Source of the DNA: Welwitschia mirabilis
Taxonomy: Eukaryota > Gnetophyta > Gnetopsida > Welwitschiales
NCBI GenBank assembly: GCA_051453625.1
Contig: JBOZIK010000001.1
Span: forward strand, 8,835,939 to 8,870,940
DNA length: 35,002 bases
Reading direction: 5' to 3'
A program made the position numbers and the translations under genes. This document shows, one piece after another, positions 22,780 to 33,700 of the stretch. The number at the start of each line of letters is the position of its first letter. Within the stretch, counting starts at the first letter, position 1. The notes below the pieces were generated by a model. It ran no database searches and was not told where the DNA came from. It saw nothing but the letters and a program-made list of their open reading frames with translations.

Positions 22780-24360
22780 GTTCACCTAATTTTTTTGAAA
22801 GGTAAGAAATATTTCAAGCCATTTAAGTAAAACCTTTTTAAGTATAGATGCTAATCCTTTATAATTTCCAAAAATAGGCTTTAATTTTTTATAAACTTAC
22901 TAAGAGAAATCCCAAATGAGAAGAAAACTAATTATAAGTAAAAGTAAGAATAGAATCATATACCATGAATTTTCTTATAAGTGAAAGATTTTAGATTTTC
23001 ATTTATCCAACTTTTTTTGAATTTTATCTATAATTCATTTCCAAATATAGTTGGCACAACTTGAAAAGGAAAAAGATATTTCTAAGCTTTAAAAATCTCC
23101 ATAGGTTGAATAACCAAGGGTGAATACAAAGCTATTATTAAGTTTTTAGGCAAGGAAAAAATAAGAGATTTATGCCAATTTATTTTTAATTCTAATAGAA
23201 TGCAATAATGTTCCATTCACTAGAGAAAACATGAGATCACTCCACTATCATTTTTTTCTTATAAAAAAAGAGTTATTTAAAAAATCCGTATTAATAAGTT
23301 ATTTGGAAGTATTATGAATTTGAATATTCTAAATGAGACATAATTGTTAATCCATATGAAGTACATGGCATAAAAAAAATATTTGCTAAAAAAATATAGA
23401 TAAAGAGGTAAAATACATCCTCATTGAACTAATTATTTAGTATTAAAATTCTTTGAAATGCCATGTCTAGTAGTAATAAATGCATTAAAATCTTTACATA
23501 AAAAATGAAAAGAGAAATTATCAGCCAAATCTTAGATTTTTCTACATTTTAAAATAATATTGCACTAAATTTGCTATATGCCTTTACATAATCAAACCTA
23601 TAAATTTGACTACAGTCTTTTCCCCATTACATTTCCTTCCATGCAGAAACCACATGATTAAGTATATACTTATCTTTGATAAAACTAGATTATTAACTAT
23701 AGATAGTATCAAGTAAAACTAATTCCAATCCAGAAGCCAAACATAGCAAACTTTTGTATGAAACATCAAGAAAGGTGATTGGACACCAATTAGTAACAAG
23801 ACAAGGATCTCTAGATTTGGAAAGAAGTTGATAGCACCTTAATTAATATGACATCATAAAGAACCTTTGTACATGGGTTCTTGAATCACATGCCATTAGT
23901 TGTATCCTATTATATCCTAATGATTTTATAAATTTAGCTAGAAAACCATCACAACTTAGATCTTTTTCATTGGTTAAACTAAAATGGGCTTATTTTAATT
24001 CTATAAGAAGAATATTCTTTTCTTTAAAAAAATCATTACTTAGAAATATTGTAATGGAAATAAAACTTGCATTTTGATGAAATAAGTTGGAATACAAAAC
24101 TTCTATTTTAAAGATAACTATAAGATAATTAGCTACAAAATTCAAAATATGATCTTCCTCAAAGATTAAATAATTATCAACAAGTGGCTAAGAGAGACCA
24201 TGATTTTAATTAATATTTAATTTTGAAAATTTTGAAAAATCTTTATATTTATCATCTAGAACATTTAATCAAAGTGATCTATTTTTAACAAATCTAGAAT
24301 TAGCTAATATGGGTGAAGTTTGAACACTTAGTAGATCTTCCTAGATTTAATGTGATAAAG
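22780..24360 (-). mobile_element. LINE (L1-type) reverse-transcriptase relic
   Basis: The minus strand shows reverse-transcriptase landmarks of plant L1-type LINEs in order. At about 23990-23905 it reads AHFSLTNEKDLSCDGFLAKF. At about 23800-23716 TNWCPITFLDVSYKSLL is followed in the same frame, across three stops, by SFIKDKYILNHVVSAWKEM and by RFDYVKAYSK (about 23615). The last is polymerase motif A with its first catalytic Asp kept. Near 22890-22790, LASILKKVLLKWLEIFLTF matches the segment before the C-terminal domain. Many stops and frameshifts show it is long dead. The endonuclease half lies at 28.5-29.2 kb beyond the LTR-like pair. Confidence 0.85.
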
Positions 24361-25071
24361 CATTAGTAATAGAAAGATACATTCTTATTTATAACTACCA
24401 ATTATAGCCCATTATTTTTTTAAATGTTTAGTATTTACATGTGAAAATTAACATTCCAAGCAAGTGTAGTTGATCAATTTTGCATAGGAAGAAATATTAA
24501 ATTCATTGTTTTATCATAAAATGATGACTTATATCCTTTTTATTCTTTTTCATAAAATTATGAATTTCCCCTAACATAAGTATGTATATTATTGTCTTCT
24601 AAAGAACATTATAAAACTTAAAGAAATTCAAGCAAATAATGTTGGTGCTGCCATCTAGGACCACTGACATCATTAGTCTTCTAAGGAAAAAGCTATCAAA
24701 ACTTATGTTCCTACAGTTGTTTAGGGAGTTCATCACATTACACTTATGGGCTAAGTCAAACGTTGATTTAGAATAAACCTTTAACTTCAATGACAAATGG
24801 TGGAAGTATAAGACCACATGTCACAGCAACATGTTGCAGCAACAAGGATGATCACATGGAAGACACATGACATGGCATCCATTAGTTGTATCATCGTTAT
24901 TAAAGGAACACATCATCATCTTTTGTGCATTAGAATATAAAGAATCCTCCTTCACGTCTAAATGCCAAACAATTGTAACTTCCTCCTTAATTAACCGTCC
25001 TAATGTAACCCCTCTTTATGTAATCGCCCACCTAACACATCATGAAAGAGCTCTCCAAGCCTTCCCTTATC

Positions 25072-25079
25072 CATAAAAT
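25072..25079 (+). promoter_or_regulatory. decayed TATA box in LTR-like copy 1
   Basis: CATAAAAT sits at the position of the better conserved CTATAAAAG in copy 2, after the shared CTCCAAGC-CTTCCCT stretch. Confidence 0.4.
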
Positions 25080-25269
25080 AGCCTTAATATCCCATTGGAA
25101 TGGACCTTTTGGGTATCATAAGATGGTGGAAAGGCTTGGAGCACTAGGATGTCATGGTGCTCTATTCACCTTCCTTAAGGGTAGATTGTTCCAAGGCTAG
25201 TTAAGGAGTTCTTTCATCTTTACCTCTCTCTCTCTATTGATGTAATGTATATTTTTAGTTAATACAAGA

Positions 25270-25415
25270 ATCGGCTTTTCATTCTTTCATTATTAATGCA
25301 TATTTATTTGCTATTAGCAATCTTTAGGTGAGGATAATTCTAGTTGTTATTCATTCTTTTATTGTTAATGCACATTAACAATCTTTAGGTGAAATTACTT
25401 TATTATTAATTTTTT
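25270..25415. repeat. about 70-bp tandem subrepeat within LTR-like copy 1
   Basis: Two units each begin with TTCATTCTTT and continue through ATTGTTAATGCA-like sequence to CAATCTTTAGGTGA. The same pair exists in copy 2 at about 27673-27805, so the subduplication predates the separation of the two copies. Confidence 0.7.
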
Positions 25416-25806
25416 TAATCACCAAGTTAGTTGTTTGAGGTTACTTTTATGATATTATAGTCACTATCATTTGATGGATCTTATGCACAATTGTTAATGA
25501 TTTCCATGCTTATGAATGTCTATGAAGGATTAGAGGGACTAAATAACTTACCAACACTCATGTGGTGGATGAGATTATGCCTTCATGCCTAAGCCTTAAT
25601 GGCTTGATGATTTTAGTTATGTTTTAGAAATACAGGAGTCATTGGAGTAAAGGTGGAGCATTAGATGAATTAGTTAGATCTTTAAAGCACTTACATTCTC
25701 TTGTGACGTCAATCAAAGATCACTTTAAAACATCAAATTTTGATTTTATTTTTTTTTCTTGAGTTTTATTATAAGTTGAAATAATCATGTTTCTTTTGAT
25801 AAGTTA

Positions 25807-25810
<4 letters not shown>

Positions 25811-25838
<28 letters not shown>
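25811..25838. repeat. (CA)n microsatellite at the gap edge
   Basis: At least 14 CA units run directly into the 100-N gap, so the array probably continues and may have caused the gap. Confidence 0.95.
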
Positions 25839-25938
25839 NNNNNNNNNNNNNNNNNNNNNNNNNNNNNNNNNNNNNNNNNNNNNNNNNNNNNNNNNNNNNN
25901 NNNNNNNNNNNNNNNNNNNNNNNNNNNNNNNNNNNNNN
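25839..25938. other. assembly gap (100 N)
   Basis: Exactly 100 N, starting inside the CA microsatellite. Confidence 0.99.
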
Positions 25939-26830
25939 TCTCTAAAAGCACATTACCCATTGATCAATTAAAAATTAGGTTTAGTTAACTACATTAGGCT
26001 AAGGACACTCATTGTCAATTCAGCTTTAATGATTTATTTTGTAACGTGTTCAACTACATCGAGGCTATAAATACTCATTGGTAATGTGACATTAACTCCT
26101 TCATACATCAACCTGATTAATTCTATTAGAAAGAGATTTTAGAACACTAGATGCCCAATTTGATCTAAATGCTTAAAACAAAGAACAAAGTATGATTATG
26201 GAAAAGGTAAAAATGGAATGAAAAATGTGGGATTTGAAGATACTGTTGTGTTTACTTTCTTTAACTTATGTACTCAGAAATTTACTTAACTAATTTTTGA
26301 TTACTTACAGGTTTACTTATAATATTTTTAATTTTTTTTGCAATGTGACAAATTTTTAATTTAGAATAAAATTTTTAAAATTTTCAATAAATGTAGCCAC
26401 TAATTTAGGTAGTGTATCTTTTGAATTTGTGGATGATGCATTTTAATTAAAGTTTAAGTTTGTTTTTTTTCCTAAGATTGCATTGTAATTTTTTTAAATA
26501 CTTACATCAAAATCATTCACTAGCCTTGTATGAAAAGCCATGTAATGTAAAATTCTTTTTTCAACCCCTTGACTTGTTCTCAAGAGCCTCATATTAAACT
26601 TTCTATCTTTTTAACTTTGAGAATAAAATTTAATTTTGGTTAGAGATTATGACATCCATTTTCATAAAATTTGTTTGATTTTGATGCCTTGTTTGTTAAA
26701 AATTAATCAAAAATTTTCAAAAATGATATTATTTCTATGCTTGAACATTTTTATTTAGTCAATTTTTCCATGTTAATCATTTCTTTATCAACTTTTTGCT
26801 AAGAGGCTAGTAAAAGTATAGTTAGGATGT

Positions 26831-28211
26831 GTGTTTACATGTAAAAATTGACATTTCAACCAAGTATAGTTGATCAATTTTGCATAGGAGAAATATTAAA
26901 TTCATTGTTTTATCACAAAATGATGTCTTCTATCCATTTTATTCTTTTTTCATGAAATTATGAACTTTCTCCTAAAATAAGCTACTATATTACTACCTTC
27001 TAAAGAACATTGCAAAACTTGAAGAAACTCTAACAAATAACATTGATGCTGCCATCCAAAACCACCGGCACTACTAGTCTTTAAGGTAAAAGCTATTTAA
27101 ACTTATGTTCTTGCACTTGTTTAGGGAGTTCATGACATTAAACTTGTGGAATAAGTTAAAATCTAATCCAAAATAAACCTTCAACTTTGACAACACATGG
27201 CAGAACTGCAAGACGATATGTTATAGTGACATGTGATAGCAATAAGGATGATCACGTAGAATACACATGACATAGCATCTATTGATAGTGTCATCATCAT
27301 TTAAGGAACATTTCATCACATTTTTTGCATTAGAAGATAAATAATCTTCCTTTAAGTATACATCCCAAAACATTGTAACTTCCTTCTTAAGTAACTGACC
27401 TAATGTAAGCCTGCTTATGTAACCACCACCTAACACATCATGAGAAAGCTCTCCAAGTCTTCCCTCATCTATAAAAGGGTCTTGAGCCCTCATTGTAATG
27501 GATCTTTTAGTTGGTATAACGTGGTGGAAATACTTGGAGTGCTAAGATGCCATAACATTCTAATCACCTTACTTGCGGGTGGATTGTTCCAAGGCTAGTT
27601 TAGGAGTCCTTTCATCTTTACCTCCGTTTCTATTGATGTACTATATATTTTTAGTTAATATAAGAATTGGCTTTTCATTCTTTCAGTATTAATGTAAATT
27701 CATTTAATATTAGTAATCTTTAGGTTAGGCTAGTTTTTAAGTAGTTACTCATTCTTTTATTATTAATGCAAATTAAATTAGCATTAGCAACCTTTAAGTA
27801 AAACTACTTTATTATCAAGTTCTCTCACTACCAAGTGAGTTGTTCAAGGTTACTTTTGTAATATCGTAGTCACTATTCTTTGATAGATTTTGTACATAAT
27901 CGTTCCTACTTTCTATGCTTATGAAGGGCTATGATGGACTAGAGGGACTGAATAACTCACCAACACTCATGTGGTAGATGAGATTATGCCTCCATACTTG
28001 ATCCTTAATGATTTAATGATTTTAGTTGTGTTTCAAAAATACAAGAGTCATTGGAGTAAAGGTGGAGCATTAGAAAAATTAGTTAGGTCTTTGGAGCACT
28101 TCCATTTCCTTATGATGTTAATCGAAGATCACTTTAAAATCTTAACTTATGATTTTCTTTTATTTAAGTTTTATTGCGAGTTGAAATAATCATGTTTCTT
28201 TTGATAAGTTA
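26831..28211 (+). mobile_element. LTR-like direct repeat, copy 2
   Basis: This copy is 1381 bp and collinear with 24431-25806. It keeps a good TATA box (27469-27477) and the same CT block, TATATTTTTAGTTAATA motif and tandem subrepeat. At the right end the frame from 27971 (VDEIMPPYLILNDLM, SHWSKGGALEKLVRSLEHF) stays open for 72 codons. The equivalent in copy 1 reads VDEIMPSCLSLNGLM but has stops. This may be a remnant of coding or leader sequence, and I cannot name it. The minus frame 27221-27493 is a shadow. Confidence 0.75.
27469..27477 (+). promoter_or_regulatory. TATA box in LTR-like copy 2
   Basis: CTATAAAAG is followed by GGTCTTGAGCCC, at the expected U3/R position for a plant LTR promoter on the plus strand. 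Its presence in both copies supports the LTR interpretation and gives the element's orientation. Confidence 0.55.
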
Positions 28212-28555
28212 CTAGATATATATCCTTGTGTAAGAATGATACTGAGTTTTAACTTAGTTAAATCCGGTTCATTGTACTAAAATGAACAATTAGTATTATT
28301 CTTAATGCTACATGTGGTGTGATGCCACTAAGCTAATTAACCAAAAGAGTAAGCAGGAAGAGGTTCAACCTTTTATAAAATTTTAAGCCAAGCTCTTCCT
28401 TTTCTTTGTGCTCTTTTTAAGTAAAAACTTGATAATGAAATTGAAAAAAGGTTTGTTTTTTAAAGTGATTACATGTATGAAAGCTAACAACCAAAATTGG
28501 AAAAGGTTACAACAAAATTACATCCATTAATAATTTAAAGTAAATTAGAGAACCT
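28212..28555. other. short stretch between LTR-like copy 2 and the LINE endonuclease
   Basis: AT-rich, no ORF. It is presumably LINE sequence between the endonuclease and reverse-transcriptase domains, but I recognise no motif. Confidence 0.4.
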
Positions 28556-29200
28556 AAAAAACCACAAAAAAATCAAAATAACCTAACCTACTCAAAATAT
28601 GAGCTGAACCAAACTTGTAATCACTCCAAGTAGTGAAGTCTTGAGTAATGATGAAATGAAATTGCAAGCCTTTATTAGCAAAATAAAATTACTCCTTAAA
28701 AATCATTCAAGATAGATAATTTAAAACTCCATATGGACATAAAACATCATCAATATATCTTTTCAAAATTTCAACATAATAAAACCTCCTCCAAACATCC
28801 AAGGAAAACTAAGCAATCTAGAAACTAAGTTGTACCATAAAAGGCATTAATTGTTAGAATTATCTAAAGCATAAATGGAGCAAATTTCAAAACTACCATA
28901 ATCAAAAGTAAAGGAAGCCAAACTTCTAATTGTCAATGATTCTGACCATATGATTCAAGAGTTTTCTTACACCTTGGATGAATATTAATTATAGCATTTG
29001 CTTACCCTTCCAGATGAAACGTAAAAATATGAAATCCATTAGGAATAAAGTATTTACAAGTATAATCCATATTAGATGATGAGATTTTCATTTCTTGAAA
29101 AAGAAGAAAGTCAACAAAGGCAATATGATGAACATATAAACTGACATGTTTCTAATGAAGCTATTCTCTAAGGCCTCAAACATTGCACGAAAAGATAATT
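28556..29200 (-). mobile_element. LINE endonuclease-domain relic
   Basis: The minus strand reads as an L1-type (APE-like) endonuclease, which would nick target DNA for integration. It begins near 29190 with SCNV-stop-GLRE (the usual NVRGL, its Arg codon turned into TGA). It continues HHIAFVDFLLFQEMKISSS with the catalytic Glu kept, then GFHIFTFHLEG. One stop later comes INIHPRCKKTLESYGQNH, in the same frame. At 28649-28558 it reads ITQDFTTWSDYKFGSAHI then LSRLGYFDFFV, matching the conserved TWS...SRLD end of the domain with Asp changed to Gly. Confidence 0.85.
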
Positions 29201-31080
29201 ATAAGGAGGAGGAATGACGTGTTACTTCATCATTATTTAACAAATTAGTAGTAATTCATGAATAATAGAAAGTTATGAATCAAATATCTAATTGATCCCT
29301 GTGTCAATATTGTAAATATGTTATTACAAATAATCCGACCAAAGTGATAGGAATCAGGGCTAAAACAATTCCAAAAAGCAAAGTTTCAACCATTTTAATA
29401 TTCAAGTAAAAAGGAAAGATAAAATAGTAAAAGCATTAGAAGTAGGAATATTCAAGTAAAAATGATGTTTATATGATAAAGAGGAATGCATCCTTTTCTT
29501 CCTTTTTAGGGTGATTACTAAAAGAATATTGTTTTTTTACACTCAGCCAAAGACCTTTTGAATAACTCATTTTAAAGTATTTGAAACAACTTACATATAA
29601 TTATTAGAGTATGACTCTTTTAACTTAAAGAATTACAATAAGTCTAAGGTAAAGTTTAATTATTGGAATAATTGGTAAGGAACAGATAAGAAATTGAAAT
29701 CTTAAGTTACAAGCTTTAGGTAGAAACTTTTTGTTTTCAATTTCCACTACTTTATTCCTCTTTAAAAGTGGACAAGTATTAAAAAATTCTCATGATGTCA
29801 ATAACTATAATAATTTAGAAGATTAAAATAGATCATAGGTTGATAAAATGTTGTAGTGCAACCCTTTAATGTGAGAATCTTCTTCTTAGTTGTTAGCTTT
29901 ATCTCAACAAGAAATAATCTAAAAACATCTTTAGTTGAAACTCTTTCTTTGGAATGATGAAAATTACTCATAAGACTAGTAATTTCCTATTTTGAAGGTT
30001 GAAAAATCAAAGGCACATTTGAAAGTCCAACCATGCTAAAAATAGTCTAATGAATAGGTCCATTAAAATTAGAAAGTTCAATCACGCAAGAAATAGTCTA
30101 ATGAATAGGTCCATTAAAATCAAAATCATGTTACCATTTCTGATCAATGAGGACAACACGCTTATGCAAAGAGGAGTGAAGACTAATTGCTCACTTCACC
30201 ATTGAATTATCTTCCATGTTAAGAAAGAAAAAAAAAATTGCATGAAATATCAAGCATGTTTTACACACAAATTGCATTACAGGTAAAAAAGAGGAAGAGA
30301 TATAGGCTAAAACTTAAAGGACATAAGAAATATTTGTAGTACCATTTGCTAGTGGCTAGTTTAGCTAATGAAGTGCCTTCAGTGCTAGACTTAGCAAACA
30401 CAACTTTATTCTCCATAGAAGTAGGAAGAGGGTTTATTTCAAAATTATTTCTTGTGCCATCTTATAATCACTCCTTCTGGAGTTGGAGCATGTAAGTCTC
30501 ATTGATTAATTAAATCTAAATCACTCTTGGAAAGGCACATCTAAAGAATAAATCAACTCTTAAGTAGGAAAAGGATGAAGAAACAAGGCCCTAGTTCTTT
30601 GCTTAGACCTCTAAAATGCTTTACAATTTATAAAATGATTATGGAATATTTTATTTGGGTGATAGCAATAGTTGTACTTCTTACAAGATATAAGTTTTAA
30701 GTTTTGACATCCCCTTAGAAAGTGAATCTTTAGCATAAGAAATTCTATAACGCTCGAATCATAACTAAATTCGTTTGTTTGGGTAATCATGGTACCTATA
30801 CTCTCTCAAAGATATAATTACTACAAATTTTGAGTTCAACATTTTCGAAAAAGCAAGTCTATTTTACCAAACATCACACAACTTTCTATTGATAAGATTT
30901 ATAAATATATTCCTTATGATAATTTTTATATAATAATAAAAGTCTAAAACCCCCAAACATTTTATGATTCCAATACTTTTCCTTGCTGTTTTTCCTATTT
31001 TTAATAGTGCATGGATTTTGAATAATCTTTAAAGTTTTCAACATGGAAACCTTCAATCGTTGAATGAAGCACATACAACC
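29200..31080 (-). pseudogene. possible LINE ORF1 region, heavily decayed
   Basis: This is where ORF1 should lie, upstream of the endonuclease on the minus strand. Near 30710-30640 the frame reads SCKKYNYCYHPNKIFHNHF followed by INCKAF, a Cys/His cluster that could be an RNA-binding knuckle. At 30122-30021 it contains a 17-residue tandem duplication. The open frame 31074-30886 is basic (TIKNRKNSKEKYWNHK) but unrecognised. Assignment to the LINE rests mainly on position and strand. Confidence 0.4.
30021..30122. repeat. 51-bp tandem duplication
   Basis: GAAAGT-CAA-CA-GC starts units at 30021 and 30072. The two 51-base copies differ at about six positions and end with the identical AATAGTCTAATGAATAGGTC and CATTAAAAT. 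The length is a multiple of three, and on the minus strand both copies read LSNFNGPIH-like sequence, so it would have been frame-preserving in a coding sequence. Confidence 0.9.
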
Positions 31081-31151
31081 CTACTCTTTTAACAAATATC
31101 GTAGTTCTTATTTGAATGGCGAGGAGCAAAGCAATGTAATTTTATTAACAA

Positions 31152-31361
31152 ATGAGCAGTTTGTTGGACCCCCAACAGGAATCATCTTATGCAAGGAGGG
31201 GACTTGCGTCTATCTGGGTTCCGTGGATCTCATCTAACGGCAGCCCATCAAAGCTACGCTCTCAACATGAGGTGTGGAGTTGCCTCGAATCTCTTCGCAT
31301 TGACCAAAAACTTCAACAGATCCAGCGATTGCGCTGCAGGAAAACGTTCAATCCACTGTAA
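31152..31361 (+). promoter_or_regulatory. possible upstream ORF overlapping the HPPK-DHPS start
   Basis: An ATG at 31152 opens a 69-codon frame that runs past the HPPK-DHPS start at 31267 in a different frame and stops at TAA just inside the intron. If transcripts start upstream of 31152, ribosomes entering here would miss the main start. It is not a likely exon of the enzyme, because splicing at 31358 would leave it out of frame. Confidence 0.35.
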
Positions 31362-33054
31362 GATCCTTGATCTCTTACCCAATTAGTGTTTGTATAAAAC
31401 TGATAAAATTCTGCATTTCTTTTGGCATTTGCTGCAACCTTGTTGCCTGAAAATGTCCAACCAAAATTGTCACATAATTTAGATTACCAGTAAACATTCT
31501 GTATAATTTAGAAGAGCCAGAAATCAATGGCATCTACCATATTTGTTTGAATCACTTAAATTGACATGGGAACTATTCGCAGTGGCCCGTCGTGCTTTGT
31601 TCTCAACCGATGCTTACGGACTTTCCTCGAAAATCGAGGTGAAAAATAAGGAGGAAGAAGTGGTTATTGCTATTGGCAGTAATGTTGGTAACAGAATCAG
31701 TAACTTCAATAAAGCGCTGGAATTGATGAGAAAATCCGGGATTTGTATCACAAGACACGGGTGTCTATACGAAACTGAGCCTGCTTATGTAACTGATCAA
31801 CCATTATTTTTGAATTCTGCCATTAGAGCAACTACGAAACTTAGTCCCCATGATTTGCTGAAAGTTCTAAAGGAGATTGAAGACGGGTTAGGTCGAACAG
31901 AGGGCATCAGATATGGTCCTAGGCCCATTGATCTGGACATAATATTCTATGGCAAGGCTAGAATCTCATCAGACATTCTTACTATTCCGCATAAAAACCT
32001 GTGGGAGAGGCCTTTCGTTCTGGCTCCTCTAATAGACCTTTTTGGATCAATACAGAACAATGATAATGTTGCTGATTGGCATTCCTCTTCGGGAAGAAAA
32101 GGTGGAATTTTTGATGTGTGGGAAGAACTCGGAGGAGATCGTCTTATTGGGTCAAGAGGCATAAAGAGAGTTATTCCAGTTGGGAACGCACTGCTGGATT
32201 GGTCGAGAAAAACATATATAATGGGTGTTTTGAATCTGACTCCTGATAGTTTTAGTGATGGGGGCAAGTATTTATCGGTTCAGAATGCTGTTGCAAGGGT
32301 CAGATCAATGTTATCTGAAGGGGTTGATATAATTGACATTGGGGCACAGTCAACAAGGCCAGGGGCAACAAAGTTAACGGCTAAAGCGGAATTATCGAGA
32401 TTACTACCAGTGCTAGAGGCATTGAAAGATATTTCTGAATTAAATGGGAAATTGCTGTCTGTCGACACTTTTTATGCAGAAGTGGCTTCTAAGGCAGTAG
32501 AACATGGTGTTCATATCGTGAATGATGTCTCTGGTGGGCTTTTAGATGAGGATATGTTTCCAACTGTTGCATCTCTTGGTGTCCCTTACGTTCTGATGCA
32601 CTTAAGAGGTGAACCATCAACCATGCAAAATGAAAACAATACCAACTATTCAAATGTGTGTAAAGAAGTGGCTAGTGATTTGTGCAATCAATTAATGAAT
32701 GCAGAGAGTTCTGGTATACCTGCATGGAGGATCATAATCGATCCAGGCATTGGATTTGCAAAGACCTTTGAACATAACGTGGAGCTTCTAAAGGACCTAT
32801 CAGCTTTTCGTGAAAAGCTTGCAGCCAAAAGTATAGCTGCTTCCCATGCACCTCTCTTGATTGGCCCTTCTCGGAAGGCCTTTTTAGGCAAAATTTGCCA
32901 TCGTCCCAAAGCTGAAGAAAGGGATCCTGCTACGATTGCAGCTGTAGCAGCAGGAGTGTTGGCTGGGGCTAACATTGTAAGAGTTCATAATGTAAAGGAT
33001 AATATGGATGCTGTTAAAGTTTGTGATGCTTTACGTGGAAGGGCAGTGTGCTAG
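31267..33054 (+). CDS. HPPK/DHPS: bifunctional HPPK-DHPS, folate biosynthesis, predicted mitochondrial
   Basis: The N-terminal domain pyrophosphorylates 6-hydroxymethyl-dihydropterin using ATP. The C-terminal domain condenses the product with p-aminobenzoate to dihydropteroate. In plants these steps occur mainly in mitochondria. The CDS joins exon 1 (31267-31357) and exon 2 (31583-33054): 1563 nt, 520 aa, near the usual plant length. Residues 1 to about 40 are rich in Arg, Ser and Ala (ending LARRALFST), a typical targeting peptide. HPPK spans about 57-215: GSNVGNR 62-68, YETEP 93-97, RYGPRPIDLDII 140-151 (signature). DHPS spans about 240-510: NLTPDSF 248-254, DIGAQSTRPG 282-291, VDT 324-326, ND 344-345, DPGIGF 417-422, GPSRK 458-462, RVH 497-499. 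Counterparts of E. coli DHPS N22, D56, D96, N115, D185, K221, R255 and H257 are present, as are sulfonamide-site Phe254 and Pro290. Exon 2 has no ATG before codon 79. An in-frame ATG at 31189 could add 26 residues but has a poorer context. Confidence 0.95.
31358..31582 (+). other. intron 1 of HPPK-DHPS (225 bp, phase 1)
   Basis: The donor CACT|GTAAGA at 31358 and acceptor TTCGCAG| at 31582 join codon 31 as T+TG (Leu), keeping the frame. Retaining the intron would stop the exon-1 frame at 31384-31386. Exon 2's open frame extends leftward only to a TTG at 31543 without any ATG. Both facts support splicing. Confidence 0.85.
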
Positions 33055-33700
33055 CAAATTTTCGATGGAGGAGTGATTTCCTATATCTTTTGAAAACCCT
33101 ATCAGGGAAAACCTCCTTATGCTTGATCGTTGGTGGCAGACAATCAAAGATATTGCAGCAATATATCAAAAGGCAAGTAAGGAGGATGAAAAGTGGATCC
33201 ATGTGGTGGAAAACACACAATTGCAAGTGGTACTCTTTGCTTTGGCTAGATAAATTTGAGTCTGCAATTGGAATGCAACAAAGTGTCCTTGTATCTACTG
33301 CATTCCACTTGCTACTTTAGGAGTCCTTTTCTAGAAGATCCCTGTTTCATGTATATTTGCTATGTGCTTGAAGGTGTGTGCACATGCAAAATCAGCAACA
33401 GTTTTGAATTATAATTAATTTTCAGATGTAACGAGGATTGCTTAATGTTATGAACCTTGCAACCTAGCTAATTTGTATACCATAGAGCTCCATACAAGTC
33501 TTTTATACATCACTTTATTTGATCCTCTGGGGTTGTGATAATGCAGAGAAGCAGTATATTTTGGTTATTACGAATGGGAATGCAGCTTATTCTGAAAATT
33601 TAAATATATAATTATGCTTATTATTTACAACAGATTTGTCAAAATTCTGAATGCTTTATCACGCATCAGGAATGCTAGCACAGCCCTAATAAACCCAGCT
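33055..33700 (+). terminator. 3' UTR with candidate poly(A) signal at 33688
   Basis: AATAAA occurs at 33688-33693, about 635 bases after the stop codon. Plant signals are loose and nearer AT-rich sites (about 33410 or 33600) could serve. The 90-codon frame at 33048-33320 has no ATG at its start and overlaps the UTR, so I do not consider it a gene. Confidence 0.35.

Larger units (their letters stand above)
24431..25806 (+). mobile_element. LTR-like direct repeat, copy 1
   Basis: This copy is 1376 bp and matches 26831-28211 along its whole length, at about 80-90% by eye. It has LTR-like organisation: a non-coding left part, a TATA-like CATAAAAT at about 25072, a CT-rich block followed by GATGTAATGTATATTTTTAGTTAA (read as separate short motifs), and then a tandem subrepeat. 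The ends are not clean TG...CA, so the repeat may include a little internal sequence. The frames at 24599-24817 and 24867-25076 are chance ORFs inside it. It interrupts the minus-strand LINE together with copy 2. Confidence 0.75.
25807..26830. other. spacer between the LTR-like repeats
   Basis: About 1.02 kb lie between the two copies, including the CA microsatellite and a 100-N gap. It has no ORF. I find no primer-binding site next to copy 1 and no clear polypurine tract before copy 2. If the pair is one element, it is non-autonomous (TRIM or LARD-like) or has lost its interior. Confidence 0.5.

Noticed and set aside
31543-31582. Start of the HPPK-DHPS protein at 31543
   Set aside because: The codon there is TTG, not ATG. 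The nine residues following it are intron sequence ahead of a good acceptor, and the spliced exon-1 model gives a proper start and leader.
31947-32975. Minus-strand frames opposite HPPK-DHPS
   Set aside because: They are antisense shadows of a strongly conserved coding sequence and have no motifs of their own.
33048-33320. 90-codon frame overlapping the end of HPPK-DHPS as a separate gene
   Set aside because: It begins with GTG, has no recognisable domain, and lies in the 3' UTR.
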